From Negadavirga shengliensis (GTDB lineage Bacteria; Bacteroidota; Bacteroidia; Cytophagales; Cyclobacteriaceae), in contig NZ_JBHSJJ010000016.1 of NCBI RefSeq assembly GCF_042652345.1, positions 86,755-150,754 on the forward strand: 64,000 nt of DNA. Direction: 5' to 3'. The notes under the pieces were generated by a model. It was not told the origin of the DNA, did no database searches, and worked only from the letters and a program-made list of their open reading frames with translations. The position numbers and the translations under genes are program-made. Positions 37,222 through 46,287 of this stretch are shown here, in pieces; positions within the stretch are counted from its first letter, which is position 1; every line of letters begins with the position of its first letter.

Positions 37222-38715
37222 GTGAAAATCAATAAAATTTTAGTGGCTAACCGTGGAGAAATCAGTCTCCGCGTCATGCGTACAGCCAGGGAAATGGGAA
37301 TAAGCACCGTTGCCGTCTATAGTGAAGCCGATGTATATGCCCCCCATGTTCGGTTTGCTGATGAAGCTGTCTGTATCGGTCCGGCTCCTTCAAGCCAGTC
37401 CTATTTGAATATGGACAAGATCATTGAGACAGCGTTGGAGCTAGGGGCTGATGCTATCCATCCCGGCTATGGGTTCCTTTCGGAAAATGCCCTTTTTGCA
37501 GAAAAAGTGAAGCAGGCGGGATTGGTCTTTATTGGCCCTTCTCCCCAATCCATAGCCATCATGGGAAGCAAGCTTGAGGCTAAAAAAGCAGCAGCCCAAT
37601 ATGGAATTCCACTGGTGCCCGGTACGGAAAAGGCCGTAACAGACCTGGACGAGGCCAAAATAATCGCAGGAAAGACCGGATATCCCATACTGATAAAAGC
37701 AAGTGCCGGGGGAGGTGGAAAAGGCATGAGAATCGTCGAAGACGAATCGCAATTAGAAGAACAGATGCAGCGGGCCATGGGGGAAGCAAGATCCGCCTTT
37801 GGTGATGCATCTGTATTCATCGAAAAATACATTCTCTCCCCAAAACATATTGAAGTACAGGTGCTTGGAGACCACCATGGAAATGTCGTTCACCTTTTTG
37901 AAAGGGAATGTTCCATTCAGAGGAGACACCAAAAGGTAATAGAAGAAGCTCCGTCTCCCGTAATTGATGACGGATTGAGAAAAAAAATGGGAGAATCCGC
38001 CATTAAGGCAGCCAAGGCATGCGGATATTACGGGGCGGGCACAGTGGAATTCATCGTTGATGAAAGGCTGAACTTTTATTTTCTGGAAATGAATACCAGA
38101 TTGCAGGTTGAGCATCCTGTAACAGAGATGATTACCGGCGTTGATCTGGTACGCGAACAAATTAGAATTGCAGAAGGCCAGCCGCTTTCCTTCGCCCAGA
38201 AAGACCTCTCCATAAGGGGACATGCCATAGAAATAAGGGTATACGCTGAAGATCCTGAAAACAATTTTCTGCCGGATACCGGCAAACTCCAAACCTACAT
38301 TCCCCCCAAAGGTCCCGGTGTCAGGGTGGATGATGGATATGAAGAGGGGATGGAAATCCCCATCCATTATGATCCGATGGTAGCAAAACTCATCGTCCAC
38401 GCCTTCGACCGGAACGCCGCCATCAGGAGGATGCAGAGAGCCATCGATGAGTACCATATTTCCGGAATAAAAAACACCTTGGCATTTTGCCGCATGGTGA
38501 TTGGCCATCCTGAATTCCAATCGGGGAAATTCAATACCCATTTTGTGGATGTGCATTTCAGTCCAAAAATACTCGAAAACAGGTTTACGGGAGAGGAAAT
38601 GGAGATACTGGCGGCGTTTGGTGCCGTTGAATATCAACAAGTCAACCCCAGCAATGCTCCTTATAGAAATATCAGAAAAAAATCTGATTGGAAAAAAAGA
38701 AAGTACAATGGCTGA
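37222..38715 (+). CDS. accC: Biotin carboxylase subunit of acyl/acetyl-CoA carboxylase
   Basis: A 497-residue ATP-grasp carboxylase. It starts (GTG at 37222) with VKINKILVANRGEISLRVMRTA and has the glycine-rich ATP loop KASAGGGGKGMRIV around residue 160. HVEVQVLGDHHGNVVHLFERECSIQRRHQKVIEEAPS-type blocks are present as EVQVLGDHHGNVVHL and ECSIQRRHQKVIEEAPS, as is FLEMNTRLQVEHPVTE. It carboxylates biotin on a separate carrier protein. No accB or carboxyltransferase gene is near, so the partners lie elsewhere; it could serve acetyl- or propionyl-CoA carboxylase. It overlaps the next gene by 8 bp. Confidence 0.88.
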   Translation: MKINKILVANRGEISLRVMRTAREMGISTVAVYSEADVYAPHVRFADEAVCIGPAPSSQSYLNMDKIIETALELGADAIHPGYGFLSENALFAEKVKQAGLVFIGPSPQSIAIMGSKLEAKKAAAQYGIPLVPGTEKAVTDLDEAKIIAGKTGYPILIKASAGGGGKGMRIVEDESQLEEQMQRAMGEARSAFGDASVFIEKYILSPKHIEVQVLGDHHGNVVHLFERECSIQRRHQKVIEEAPSPVIDDGLRKKMGESAIKAAKACGYYGAGTVEFIVDERLNFYFLEMNTRLQVEHPVTEMITGVDLVREQIRIAEGQPLSFAQKDLSIRGHAIEIRVYAEDPENNFLPDTGKLQTYIPPKGPGVRVDDGYEEGMEIPIHYDPMVAKLIVHAFDRNAAIRRMQRAIDEYHISGIKNTLAFCRMVIGHPEFQSGKFNTHFVDVHFSPKILENRFTGEEMEILAAFGAVEYQQVNPSNAPYRNIRKKSDWKKRKYNG

Positions 38716-40003
38716 AATATTACCATTTAGAGGATGGCGGTACCATGAAAGGTTCCAAAAAAACATGGAAAGCCTTCTATCCCCACTTTTTGACGTGGTA
38801 TCTTTATCCCAAAGACGCAAACTTTATCAAAATCCTTTTAACAGCATCCATCTTTCAGTTCCCGATGGCTCGGACGCGGGAGACCTGATACGCAGGACCC
38901 TTGGAAAATGGAAATCCAGCCAAACGATTATCCAGGACCCTGTGCCTGGCTTTTATGTCTATTATCAATATTTTAAGCTCCCGGGAGCTGGGAAAACCAT
39001 TTGCAGAAAGGGATTTGTCGCACATATACGGTTGTACGACTGGGAAGATAAGGTGATTCTGAGACACGAGAACACCATTCAGAATGCCTTGGATGACCGA
39101 AAAAACATTCTTGAAAAGTCCTGTTTCCAGGCCAGCCCAACCTTTGGTCTGTATTTGGATGATGAAAATGAAATCAGCGGATTCCTGGATGATGCCATCG
39201 CTGACCCTATTTACGATGTAGAAGATTACCAAGGAGTAAGAGAAGTTATGGGGCTTATTCACGATGCCAAAGTGATCCGAAAAATCATTCGATATATTAA
39301 AGGAAAGCAGATCATTCTTGCCGATGGGCACCATCGGTATGGCAGTGCGTTGGCCCACAAGAAGGCCAAGAGGCAACAAAACGAAAATTACAGTGGAAAA
39401 GAAGGGTTTAATTATCACCTCATGCATCTGTGCAGTGCCAAATCCGAGGGAATAAGAATATTGCCTACTCACAGGTTAGTCCGAAAATTGGGGATTTCTG
39501 ATCAGGAAATACTTAACACGGCAAACAGGTACTTTCAGATCAAAGAAGTGGATGAAGCCCACGAACTTGAGGATTGCGTACAAAACAAACGCCATACCTT
39601 TGGTTTGATATTTAAAAACCGTGCATACAGGTTAGTGTTTTTACCGGAGATCCTCCATCACGAACATTCAACCCCTGAGGTGATTAAAAATGTAGATGTA
39701 AATATTCTACACCTTTATTTTATAGACAAAGTTTTGGGTATCCCGATGGATAAGCAATTTACCTCCCCATTGATCGAATATGAAAGAAATACCAACAGAT
39801 GCCTCTCAGAAGTTAAAGAAGGCGATGCCCAACTGGCCGTGTTGGTAGGAGAAATCCCTATGGAACAAGTTATTAAGGTGTGCAAAAGCGGTCACACTTT
39901 GCCTCCTAAGTCTACTTATTTTTACCCAAAATTGGTGACCGGATTGGTCTTTTCCTCCATCAATGAATCGGACTTTGAATTTCCTTATGAAGTATTCCAA
40001 TGA
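38708..40003 (+). CDS. DUF1015 family protein
   Basis: A 431-residue protein that begins MAEILPFRGWRYHERF, the typical DUF1015 opening, and contains ILADGHHRYGSALAHKK in the middle (about residue 200-216), the best conserved DUF1015 block. It is a soluble protein; the biochemical role is not established. The ATG at 38708 overlaps the accC stop, and the gene end overlaps the maf start (ATGA), so accC, DUF1015 and maf appear to be translationally coupled. The frame open further upstream to 38501 is only the shadow of accC. Confidence 0.85.
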   Translation: MAEILPFRGWRYHERFQKNMESLLSPLFDVVSLSQRRKLYQNPFNSIHLSVPDGSDAGDLIRRTLGKWKSSQTIIQDPVPGFYVYYQYFKLPGAGKTICRKGFVAHIRLYDWEDKVILRHENTIQNALDDRKNILEKSCFQASPTFGLYLDDENEISGFLDDAIADPIYDVEDYQGVREVMGLIHDAKVIRKIIRYIKGKQIILADGHHRYGSALAHKKAKRQQNENYSGKEGFNYHLMHLCSAKSEGIRILPTHRLVRKLGISDQEILNTANRYFQIKEVDEAHELEDCVQNKRHTFGLIFKNRAYRLVFLPEILHHEHSTPEVIKNVDVNILHLYFIDKVLGIPMDKQFTSPLIEYERNTNRCLSEVKEGDAQLAVLVGEIPMEQVIKVCKSGHTLPPKSTYFYPKLVTGLVFSSINESDFEFPYEVFQ

Positions 40004-40578
40004 TACTGACGAAACATAAAAACATCATCCTGGCCTCAAAATCTCCCAGGAGACAGGAATTACTAACAGGACTGGGTTTAAAATACACGGTAAAAACCAT
40101 GCATACTGATGAACATTATCCTGAAGACATGCCATGTGGAAAAATAGCCAGCTATTTGGCCGAAAAAAAGGCAGATGCGTTAAAACACCTTATCGGACCG
40201 GAAGATATTTTAATTACCGCCGATACCGTTGTGATTGTGGATGGAAAAATACTGAATAAGCCTGCTGATCACCATGAAGCAAAAAGAATGTTGCGGCAGT
40301 TATCTTCCAAAAAGCATGAAGTCATGACGGGAGTATGTTTAATGGATGCCTTCAAAAAAAATGTTTTTGACGACATCACCGACGTATACTTTAATCATCT
40401 GGAAGAAGAGGAAATAGATTATTATGTGGAGAATTATAAACCTATGGACAAAGCGGGAGCATATGGCATACAGGAATGGATAGGCTATATAGGGGTTGAG
40501 AAAATTGAAGGCTCATATTATAATGTAATGGGGCTTCCTGTCCATAAACTTTACCGGTTTCTCAAAGACATGTTGTAA
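40000..40578 (+). CDS. maf: Maf family nucleoside triphosphate pyrophosphatase
   Basis: A 192-residue Maf protein with the N-terminal signature ILASKSPRRQELLTGLG, then the catalytic blocks ITADTVVIVDGKILNKP and KHEVMTGVCL, and YKPMDKAGAYGIQEWIGY. Maf enzymes hydrolyse dTTP, UTP or modified nucleotides to monophosphates as house-cleaning. It is coupled to DUF1015 by a four-base overlap. Confidence 0.93.
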   Translation: MILTKHKNIILASKSPRRQELLTGLGLKYTVKTMHTDEHYPEDMPCGKIASYLAEKKADALKHLIGPEDILITADTVVIVDGKILNKPADHHEAKRMLRQLSSKKHEVMTGVCLMDAFKKNVFDDITDVYFNHLEEEEIDYYVENYKPMDKAGAYGIQEWIGYIGVEKIEGSYYNVMGLPVHKLYRFLKDML

Positions 40579-40691
40579 CATGACAAAAAGTCACCTCGTA
40601 TGCCAAGTGGTATTTAAATTGCTGAATTTTTTTTTGGGATATTTTGGGAAATCCCCCTTTTTATTCATCCACATAAAAAATCAAATGGCTT

Positions 40692-40814
40692 ATGGAAAAA
40701 CTTGCGTTGATTATGTCATTGAGCGCTGCAGCGGCCTGTCTGGTGTTTTTTCTTCTCTATTTTCTTTCCGAATATAAAGGGAAAAACGGGCGTAAGCCAG
40801 ATAGCTTAGTTTGA
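40692..40814 (+). CDS. Possible 40-residue single-pass membrane microprotein
   Basis: An ATG at 40692 opens a 40-codon frame ending in TGA at 40812-40814. The peptide has a short N-terminus, one hydrophobic segment (LIMSLSAAAACLVFFLLYFL) and a basic C-terminal tail (EYKGKNGRKPDS), which gives a plausible inside-positive topology. It is the best candidate gene in the 436-bp gap 40579-41014; the overlapping 65-codon frame from 40580 looks non-coding. Homology is not known to me. It may be real or a chance frame. Confidence 0.35.
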   Translation: MEKLALIMSLSAAAACLVFFLLYFLSEYKGKNGRKPDSLV

Positions 40815-41014
40815 CGTCATTGATAGTTTTTTCACACAGATTATAGGGCCGTCATTTTCAATTTTCCTCCCACAAATATGTGCCTTGAGAAGGGCGATTT
40901 GGGGAAGGCAAAATAAAATTTGCCAACATAAATCGTCAATTGGTTATGATTGCTGTTACTGAAAAGCAGCGGTAAATGGTATTAATTTGCCTGAGATCAA
41001 AACCGTTGTAAACC

Positions 41015-42103
41015 ATGGCATTCGCCTTTATCATTATCATCCTTATTCACGCATTGATTCATTTTATTGGCGCCCTACATGCATTTGGGTCAATAAATCT
41101 GCCTGATCTTAGCCTTCCGCTGTCAAAAACCCATGGGGTTTTATGGCTTGCAACCAGTATGATATTACTGCTAACCTGTTTTTTGTATTTCCTGAAGTAT
41201 GAATATTGGTGGCTTTTTGCCTTGGCTGGAGTGGGTGCTTCTCAGACACTGATTTTGACACAATGGCCCGCTGCCAAGTATGGCACTATCCCCACTTTGA
41301 TTATTCTATTCGTTGCCGTCGTGAGCATCGCAGATCACTTCTTCGAAAAATCAAATTCGAGAATACGGGATAGGATGACTACTTTCATTCCCGCTGATTC
41401 CGTGCAATTAGTAACCGAAGAGGATATAAAAAACCTACCGGACCCTGTCCTACGATGGCTGAGGCTTTCAGGGGCTGTAGGCAAACCTTATATTCAATCT
41501 GTTGAAATGAAACAGAAGTATGAGATAAAATTAAGGGAAGATCAAACAAAATGGTTTAGCGCCAGAGCCACCCAATATTCCACCATACAGCCGCCGGCGT
41601 TTTTGTGGTCTTTGGAAATGAGGGTGCTTCTCTTTCTCCCTGTTAAAGGGAGGGATTCCTTTCAGGGTGGCGAAGGGTCCATGATGTTCAAAATGTTTTC
41701 GCTTGTTCCCATCGCCAGGGCTACTCCGGACACCGAGATCAACCAAAGTGCTTTGCAGCGTTTTTTGGGAGAAATCGCCTGGTATCCTTCCGCCGCCCTG
41801 TGCCCGGAAATCTCCTGGGAGCCGGTTGATGACGTCAGTGCAAAAGCGACCATGGAATTCCAGGGGACCAAAGGCAGTGGCGTGTTTCATTTTGATCCCC
41901 TTGGAAACCTAAAAAAATTCACAGCGCTCCGCTACATGGATGCCGGTGATAAATTTGTTTTGAGAGAATGGCAGGTAGAGGTAATTGACACCAAAGAATT
42001 TGACGGCATCATCATTCCCAGCAAATGCCGTGCTACATGGAAAATGGATGATGGGGATTGGAACTGGGCGAATTTTGAAGTGCTTGAAGCAAAGTATCAT
42101 TGA
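41015..42103 (+). CDS. Membrane protein of the DUF6544/DUF6920 type
   Basis: A 362-residue protein with three or four N-terminal hydrophobic helices (FIIIILIHALIHFIGALHAF, LWLATSMILLLTCFLYF, WWLFALAGVGASQTLIL, TIPTLIILFVAVVSIAD) and a soluble beta-rich domain from about residue 125. The domain opens NLPDPVLRWLRLSGAVGKP, a pattern I associate with DUF6544/DUF6920 proteins, and has a conserved-looking LQRFLGEIAWYPSAAL. The function is unknown. The soluble domain probably faces one side of the inner membrane. The gene is monocistronic. Confidence 0.6.
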   Translation: MAFAFIIIILIHALIHFIGALHAFGSINLPDLSLPLSKTHGVLWLATSMILLLTCFLYFLKYEYWWLFALAGVGASQTLILTQWPAAKYGTIPTLIILFVAVVSIADHFFEKSNSRIRDRMTTFIPADSVQLVTEEDIKNLPDPVLRWLRLSGAVGKPYIQSVEMKQKYEIKLREDQTKWFSARATQYSTIQPPAFLWSLEMRVLLFLPVKGRDSFQGGEGSMMFKMFSLVPIARATPDTEINQSALQRFLGEIAWYPSAALCPEISWEPVDDVSAKATMEFQGTKGSGVFHFDPLGNLKKFTALRYMDAGDKFVLREWQVEVIDTKEFDGIIIPSKCRATWKMDDGDWNWANFEVLEAKYH

Positions 42104-42753
42104 TAAAAGCGAACACCCTATTATTAATGTGAGTTCGGAGTAAGAACATCTAAAAAAGCCGTCAATGTCGCTGCGGGGCTTAACATTCAGAAAATGCCCC
42201 AATCGGGATGACGGTTCCTCCATGCGCAGCCGGTATGGCTGTCCAAAATCACCAAAATCATTGTTTTTCAACCAGTTGAATAACAGCCTATTGCACAACA
42301 TGTCATCGGTAAGAGTTTATCCCCGCCAACCGGGAAGGCAGTCTCCTCTTGTATGCAACCGTCAAGGGATCGCTTCGGCGCAGACAGCGATACAATAAAC
42401 CTGACGACCGGGTACTGCTCCTCGCGATGACGGGAAAACCCGCCCGTCATTGCTTCTCCGCCGCGGCGGAGAAGCAATCCCTTCACCCTTCCTTTATGAG
42501 ATCGCTTCGTCGCGGGCAAGGTCTCCATCAATTAAACCGAAAGGTTGCCGCTTCTCGCGATGACGAAAAAGTTCGTCACTACGAGCCCTTTTAGGAGAAC
42601 GGTAGGCTTGAAAAGGGTGCGATAGTCTCCTTTCGTAAGGGGATTGCCGCGGCCCCACCCCACAGACCACTCCTGACGCCTCGGAATAGCCCGTCCCGGA
42701 CACTTTCGGGAACGGCTTTTTTACAAAAACGTCCCCGAACTCACGTTAATGAA
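42104..42753. repeat. Gene-free region with dispersed repeat fragments
   Basis: About 650 bp that reads like stacked fragments of dispersed repeats rather than a gene. The words CTCGCGATGACG (42421 and 42556), AGATCGCTTCG (42498) and GCAATCCCTT (42474) recur. There is a perfect 30-bp palindrome at 42449-42478 and a TCCCGGA/TCGGGAA element at 42690-42715. Frames of up to 90 codons occur on both strands, but all are interrupted and lack protein-like composition. Confidence 0.55.
42449..42478. repeat. Perfect 30-bp palindrome
   Basis: ATTGCTTCTCCGCCG and its exact reverse complement meet without a loop. It sits inside the repeat region 42104-42753. No T run follows, so it is not a simple terminator. 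Confidence 0.85.
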
Positions 42754-42788
42754 CTTAAAAATTCCCTGAGCACATTACTCAGGGAATA
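42754..42788 (-). terminator. Terminator of the TRAP/kdgK operon
   Basis: A perfect 10-bp stem (ATTCCCTGAG / CTCAGGGAAT) with an 8-nt loop. On the minus strand it runs into TTTTAAG. It lies 14 bp after the dctM stop. Confidence 0.8.
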
Positions 42789-42802
42789 TATACTTCAAAG
42801 TG

Positions 42803-44101
42803 TCAGAGTCCGAACAAGGAAGGCAGCCATAAGGTAAGTTGCGGCCATAAGGTGATGATCAAAAGCCCGATAATCATCGTAATGAAAAAAGGCAACAAAG
42901 GAATAAACACCTTAGCGATACTTGTCCTGGCCACGCCTACGCCCACAAACAACACGGAACCAACCGGAGGGGTACAGACGCCTATACAAAGATTCAGCAC
43001 CATCATAATCCCAAAATGCACAGGATCAATTCCCATAGCTACAACAGCCGGAAGGAATATCGGCGTAAAAATCAGCACCGCCGGGGTCATATCCATAAAC
43101 ACCCCAACAAATAGCAGGATCAGGTTAATGATGATCAAAATAACAAACTTATTGTCGCTCATGGCCAACAAGGTAGCACTGATGGACTGAGGAATGTCCT
43201 CACTGGACATGGCCCAGGACATGCTCATGGATGTCGCTATCAAAAGCATCACGATTGCGGTTGTTTCCGAGGATTTCAATAGAATACCCGGGATATCTTT
43301 CAGTTTGATTTCCCTGTAAATAAACGAGAGTACAATGGTATAAACCACCGCAATGGCGGAAGCCTCAGTAGCGGTAAATATTCCCACAACTATCCCTCCT
43401 ATAACCACTACAAGCAACATAAGACTTGGAAGTGCATCCAGAAATCTTGTAAACAGCTCTTTGACAGAAGTGGGCTCGCCTGCTTTCAGATTGTTTTTCT
43501 TGATAAAAAAACCGGCGGTGAGCATCAACAACAGACCTATCAATAATCCGGGAATATACCCGGCCACAAAAAGCGCGGCAATAGACACCCCCCCGCTGGC
43601 CAAAGAATAAACGATGAGCACGTTGGATGGGGGGATGATCAATCCGGTTGTGGAAGAAGTGATGTTTACGGAGGCCCCTAACTCCTTTGGATAGCCTTCT
43701 TTTTCCATCCTGGGTCCCAATATACCGCCTATGGCCGAGGCTGCCGCTACCGCAGATCCGGCGATGGCTCCGAAAAGCATTGCCGCGATCACATTTACAT
43801 ACAACAAGCCCCCCGGCAACCTTCCGGTGATGGCCTTTGCAAGATCTATTAGCCGGTTGGCAATCCCCCCTTTGTTCATGATTTCACCGGCAAGGATAAA
43901 AAACGGAATGGCCAATAAAGCAAAACTGTCCAACCCTGTACCCATTCTTTGGGCAATGGTGGTGGCTGATGGAATTGTCGCAATGGTAACCGTGAGGGTC
44001 AGGAAACTGGACAACCCTAAGCTCCATGCCACCGGTACGCCAATTCCCATCAATAAAATAAAACTTACTACAAGTATAATTACACTTAAATATTCTTCCA
44101 T
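42803..44101 (-). CDS. TRAP transporter large permease subunit (DctM-type)
   Basis: A 432-residue polytopic membrane protein with about 12 hydrophobic helices and typical DctM blocks: GIGVPVAWSLGLSS, FFILAGEIMNKGGIANRLI, IAGSAVAAASAIGGILGPRM and IGVCTPPVGSVLFVG. With DctQ and DctP it imports organic acids driven by a sodium or proton gradient. The operon context (KdgK, Eda, divergent UxaA/UxuA) points to hexuronates as substrate. It is the last gene of the leftward operon. Confidence 0.93.
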   Translation of the reverse strand: MEEYLSVIILVVSFILLMGIGVPVAWSLGLSSFLTLTVTIATIPSATTIAQRMGTGLDSFALLAIPFFILAGEIMNKGGIANRLIDLAKAITGRLPGGLLYVNVIAAMLFGAIAGSAVAAASAIGGILGPRMEKEGYPKELGASVNITSSTTGLIIPPSNVLIVYSLASGGVSIAALFVAGYIPGLLIGLLLMLTAGFFIKKNNLKAGEPTSVKELFTRFLDALPSLMLLVVVIGGIVVGIFTATEASAIAVVYTIVLSFIYREIKLKDIPGILLKSSETTAIVMLLIATSMSMSWAMSSEDIPQSISATLLAMSDNKFVILIIINLILLFVGVFMDMTPAVLIFTPIFLPAVVAMGIDPVHFGIMMVLNLCIGVCTPPVGSVLFVGVGVARTSIAKVFIPLLPFFITMIIGLLIITLWPQLTLWLPSLFGL

Positions 44102-44109
44102 CTTACGGT

Positions 44110-44604
44110 TTAATTTTGGGCTAAAGGTTTGTTTAGGATTTTTAGGATATCAACGATCTGGTAAAAAAGCACCAAAAGGCCACTGACCGGGATGATCAGG
44201 TAGACATATGCCAAAGGAACCTGAAGCGTCGCGGACTTCTGCTCCAGTACATAGGTAATATAAACCAGGTTGCCTCCTCCCAGAATCATTACCGGCACCA
44301 CAAACAGCATAATGACGGAATTGATGACGACCATTAAACGCTGTTTGGCCGGCCCGTAAAGTTTGGCCGGCAAAATGTCAATGGCCAAATGGTTGTTTTG
44401 CCCGGCCACATAGGCAGCCCCCAGCATGCCTAACCATATCAAAAGATAACGGGACAACTCATCCGTAAATGAACTTGGGGATTGGATGACATACCTTGAA
44501 AATACCTGCCAGGTCACATTGATCACCATGACGGCCATGATGATCATCAGCATGACGGCAACTATTTTGTCTAATTTTAGCTTGAAAACATGCATGATCG
44601 TCAA
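44110..44604 (-). CDS. TRAP transporter small permease subunit (DctQ-type)
   Basis: A 164-residue protein with four membrane helices. The DctQ pattern VINVTWQVFSRYVIQSPSSF precedes SRYLLIWLGMLGAAYVAGQNNH. It forms the membrane complex with DctM. It overlaps dctP by 4 bp and is 8 bp from dctM. Confidence 0.9.
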   Translation of the reverse strand: MTIMHVFKLKLDKIVAVMLMIIMAVMVINVTWQVFSRYVIQSPSSFTDELSRYLLIWLGMLGAAYVAGQNNHLAIDILPAKLYGPAKQRLMVVINSVIMLFVVPVMILGGGNLVYITYVLEQKSATLQVPLAYVYLIIPVSGLLVLFYQIVDILKILNKPLAQN

Positions 44605-45596
44605 TAGTTTTTAATTTCCTGAATCAAAGCGTACATCACCGGATCAGAGGTTTTCAATGCCTCATACACCTTCTCCGCTTCCTTTTCAAAAGGCGTTTTA
44701 TCCGGATAGGATACCTGCACCCCGGCTTCTTGCAAAATCCGCATGGATTCCTCTACAGATTCCTCCCATAATTGGTATTGGTGCACCGCGGATTCGTCAG
44801 CGGCTTCCTGAAGCCATTGCCTTTCCTGATCGGATAACCGCTCCCAGACTTTCGTGCTCACAATCATCATATCCGGTACCGCGGTATGCTCGTTCAATGA
44901 ATAAAACTTACAGACTTCATAATGCCTGGAGGTCAAAAGACTCGGGGGATTGTTTTCCGCTCCATCCACAATGCCCTGTTGCAAAGCCGTATACAGTTCT
45001 CCAAAAGACACGGGAGTGGGTGATCCGCCAAAACTCTGAATCAGCCTGACCGCTGTGGGGCTTTCCATCACCCTGATTTTGAGTCCCTGGATGTCCTCCG
45101 GTTTTTCTACCGGCTTACTTTTGGTGTAAAAGCTCCGTTTTCCCGCATCATAATAACACAGGCCCTTCAGCCAATATTTTTCGCCGGCATCCAGCAAATC
45201 CTTTCCGATGGGCCCTTTTAATACCCGGTCTCGGTGCTCATCATCCCTAAAAAGATAGGGTTGACCCAGGACTTTGATTTCCGGAGCAAAGCCCTCCATC
45301 GCCGCAGTGGAGACTTTCGTCATGGCAAGGCTACCAATCTGAAGCAGTTCCACCAATTCCCTCTCCGATCCCAACTGCTGGTTGGGATACACCTGGATGA
45401 TCATTTCCCCGTCTGACTTCTCTTGCACACGTTCCGCCATATAAATCATGGCCGCATGTACCGGATGGCTGGTGTCCAGGCCATGCCCTAACTTTAATAT
45501 CCTTACGCCCCCCGGTTTTGAGCAAGCACTTGCACAAAGCAATAGGATGGATAAGCTAATGAAGGTGATAAAGTTTAACTTAGGTTTACTGTTCAT
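44601..45596 (-). CDS. TRAP transporter substrate-binding lipoprotein (DctP-type)
   Basis: A 331-residue periplasmic binding protein with a lipobox (LLLCASAC). It has LKLGHGLDTSHPVHAAM, VYPNQQLGSERELVELLQIG, a basic IQGLKIRVMESPTAVRLI with the conserved arginine that holds the substrate carboxylate, and YTALQQGIVDGAENNPPSL. It belongs to the uronate-binding-like DctP clade judging by context. The start at 45596 is chosen over 45611 because the signal peptide is more typical. It delivers substrate to DctQM. Confidence 0.9.
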   Translation of the reverse strand: MNSKPKLNFITFISLSILLLCASACSKPGGVRILKLGHGLDTSHPVHAAMIYMAERVQEKSDGEMIIQVYPNQQLGSERELVELLQIGSLAMTKVSTAAMEGFAPEIKVLGQPYLFRDDEHRDRVLKGPIGKDLLDAGEKYWLKGLCYYDAGKRSFYTKSKPVEKPEDIQGLKIRVMESPTAVRLIQSFGGSPTPVSFGELYTALQQGIVDGAENNPPSLLTSRHYEVCKFYSLNEHTAVPDMMIVSTKVWERLSDQERQWLQEAADESAVHQYQLWEESVEESMRILQEAGVQVSYPDKTPFEKEAEKVYEALKTSDPVMYALIQEIKNY

Positions 45597-45616
45597 TGAA
45601 AATTCGGTCATACGGG

Positions 45617-46282
45617 TTATGCGTTTTTGATATGGTTGATGATGCCCAAGGCTTCCCTGATTTTGTGTTCCAATTCCTCAAATTGCCTTTCCTGAATCCA
45701 TGATTTTTTAAACAGCTGGGATCCCATTCCCACACAGACCACCCCCGCATCAAACCATTTCGAAAGGTTTTCCTCTGTAGGTTCCACTCCGCCTGTGGGC
45801 ATGAATTTGATATCAGGAAAGACGGCTCTGACGGCGGAAATAAAACCGGGGCCGAGCACATTGCCCGGAAAAGCTTTGACCACCTCTGCCCCCAGTTCCC
45901 GTGCATTGTGGATTTCAGTCGCCGTGCCGCAGCCAGGAACCCATAAAACGTCTTTGCCATTGCAAAAAGCAGCCACGGAAGGAGAGAAAACCGGCGAAAC
46001 AATAAAATCCGCTCCGGCATCCAGAAAAGTTCTGGCTTCCTCCACGCTGAAAATGGTACCTATGCCTAAGATGAGTCTATCAAACTTTCCTGCAAACTTG
46101 GCCAGTTCTCTGAAAACGTCCAATGAATGTGCCCCCCTATTGGTAAATTCAAATACCCTTATACCTGCCTTATACGAGGCTTCCAGTACATGTTTGGCAA
46201 TATCGATATCAGCATGATTAAAAACAGGGATCATACCTGTCTGCTCCATAGAGGAGATGATAACTTCTTTTGTAAATCTCAT
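45617..46282 (-). CDS. eda: KDPG/KHG aldolase
   Basis: A 221-residue class I aldolase: GMIPVFNHADIDIAKHVLEA, FEFTNRGAHSLDVF, LILGIGTIFSVEEARTFLDAGADFIVSP, then the Schiff-base region KAFPGNVLGPGFISAVRAVFP and KFMPTGGV. It cleaves 2-keto-3-deoxy-6-phosphogluconate to pyruvate and glyceraldehyde 3-phosphate, the last step of uronate breakdown. It lies between kdgK (5-bp gap) and dctP (20-bp gap). Confidence 0.92.
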   Translation of the reverse strand: MRFTKEVIISSMEQTGMIPVFNHADIDIAKHVLEASYKAGIRVFEFTNRGAHSLDVFRELAKFAGKFDRLILGIGTIFSVEEARTFLDAGADFIVSPVFSPSVAAFCNGKDVLWVPGCGTATEIHNARELGAEVVKAFPGNVLGPGFISAVRAVFPDIKFMPTGGVEPTEENLSKWFDAGVVCVGMGSQLFKKSWIQERQFEELEHKIREALGIINHIKNA

Positions 46283-46287
46283 AATAT

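Noticed and set aside
40580..40777. 65-codon plus-strand frame after maf
   Set aside because: Composition is not protein-like, and the overlapping 40-codon membrane frame is the better candidate.
42165..42703. Several overlapping frames of 60-90 codons in the spacer before the TRAP operon
   Set aside because: They fall on dispersed repeats and palindromes, alternate strands, and lack recognisable motifs.
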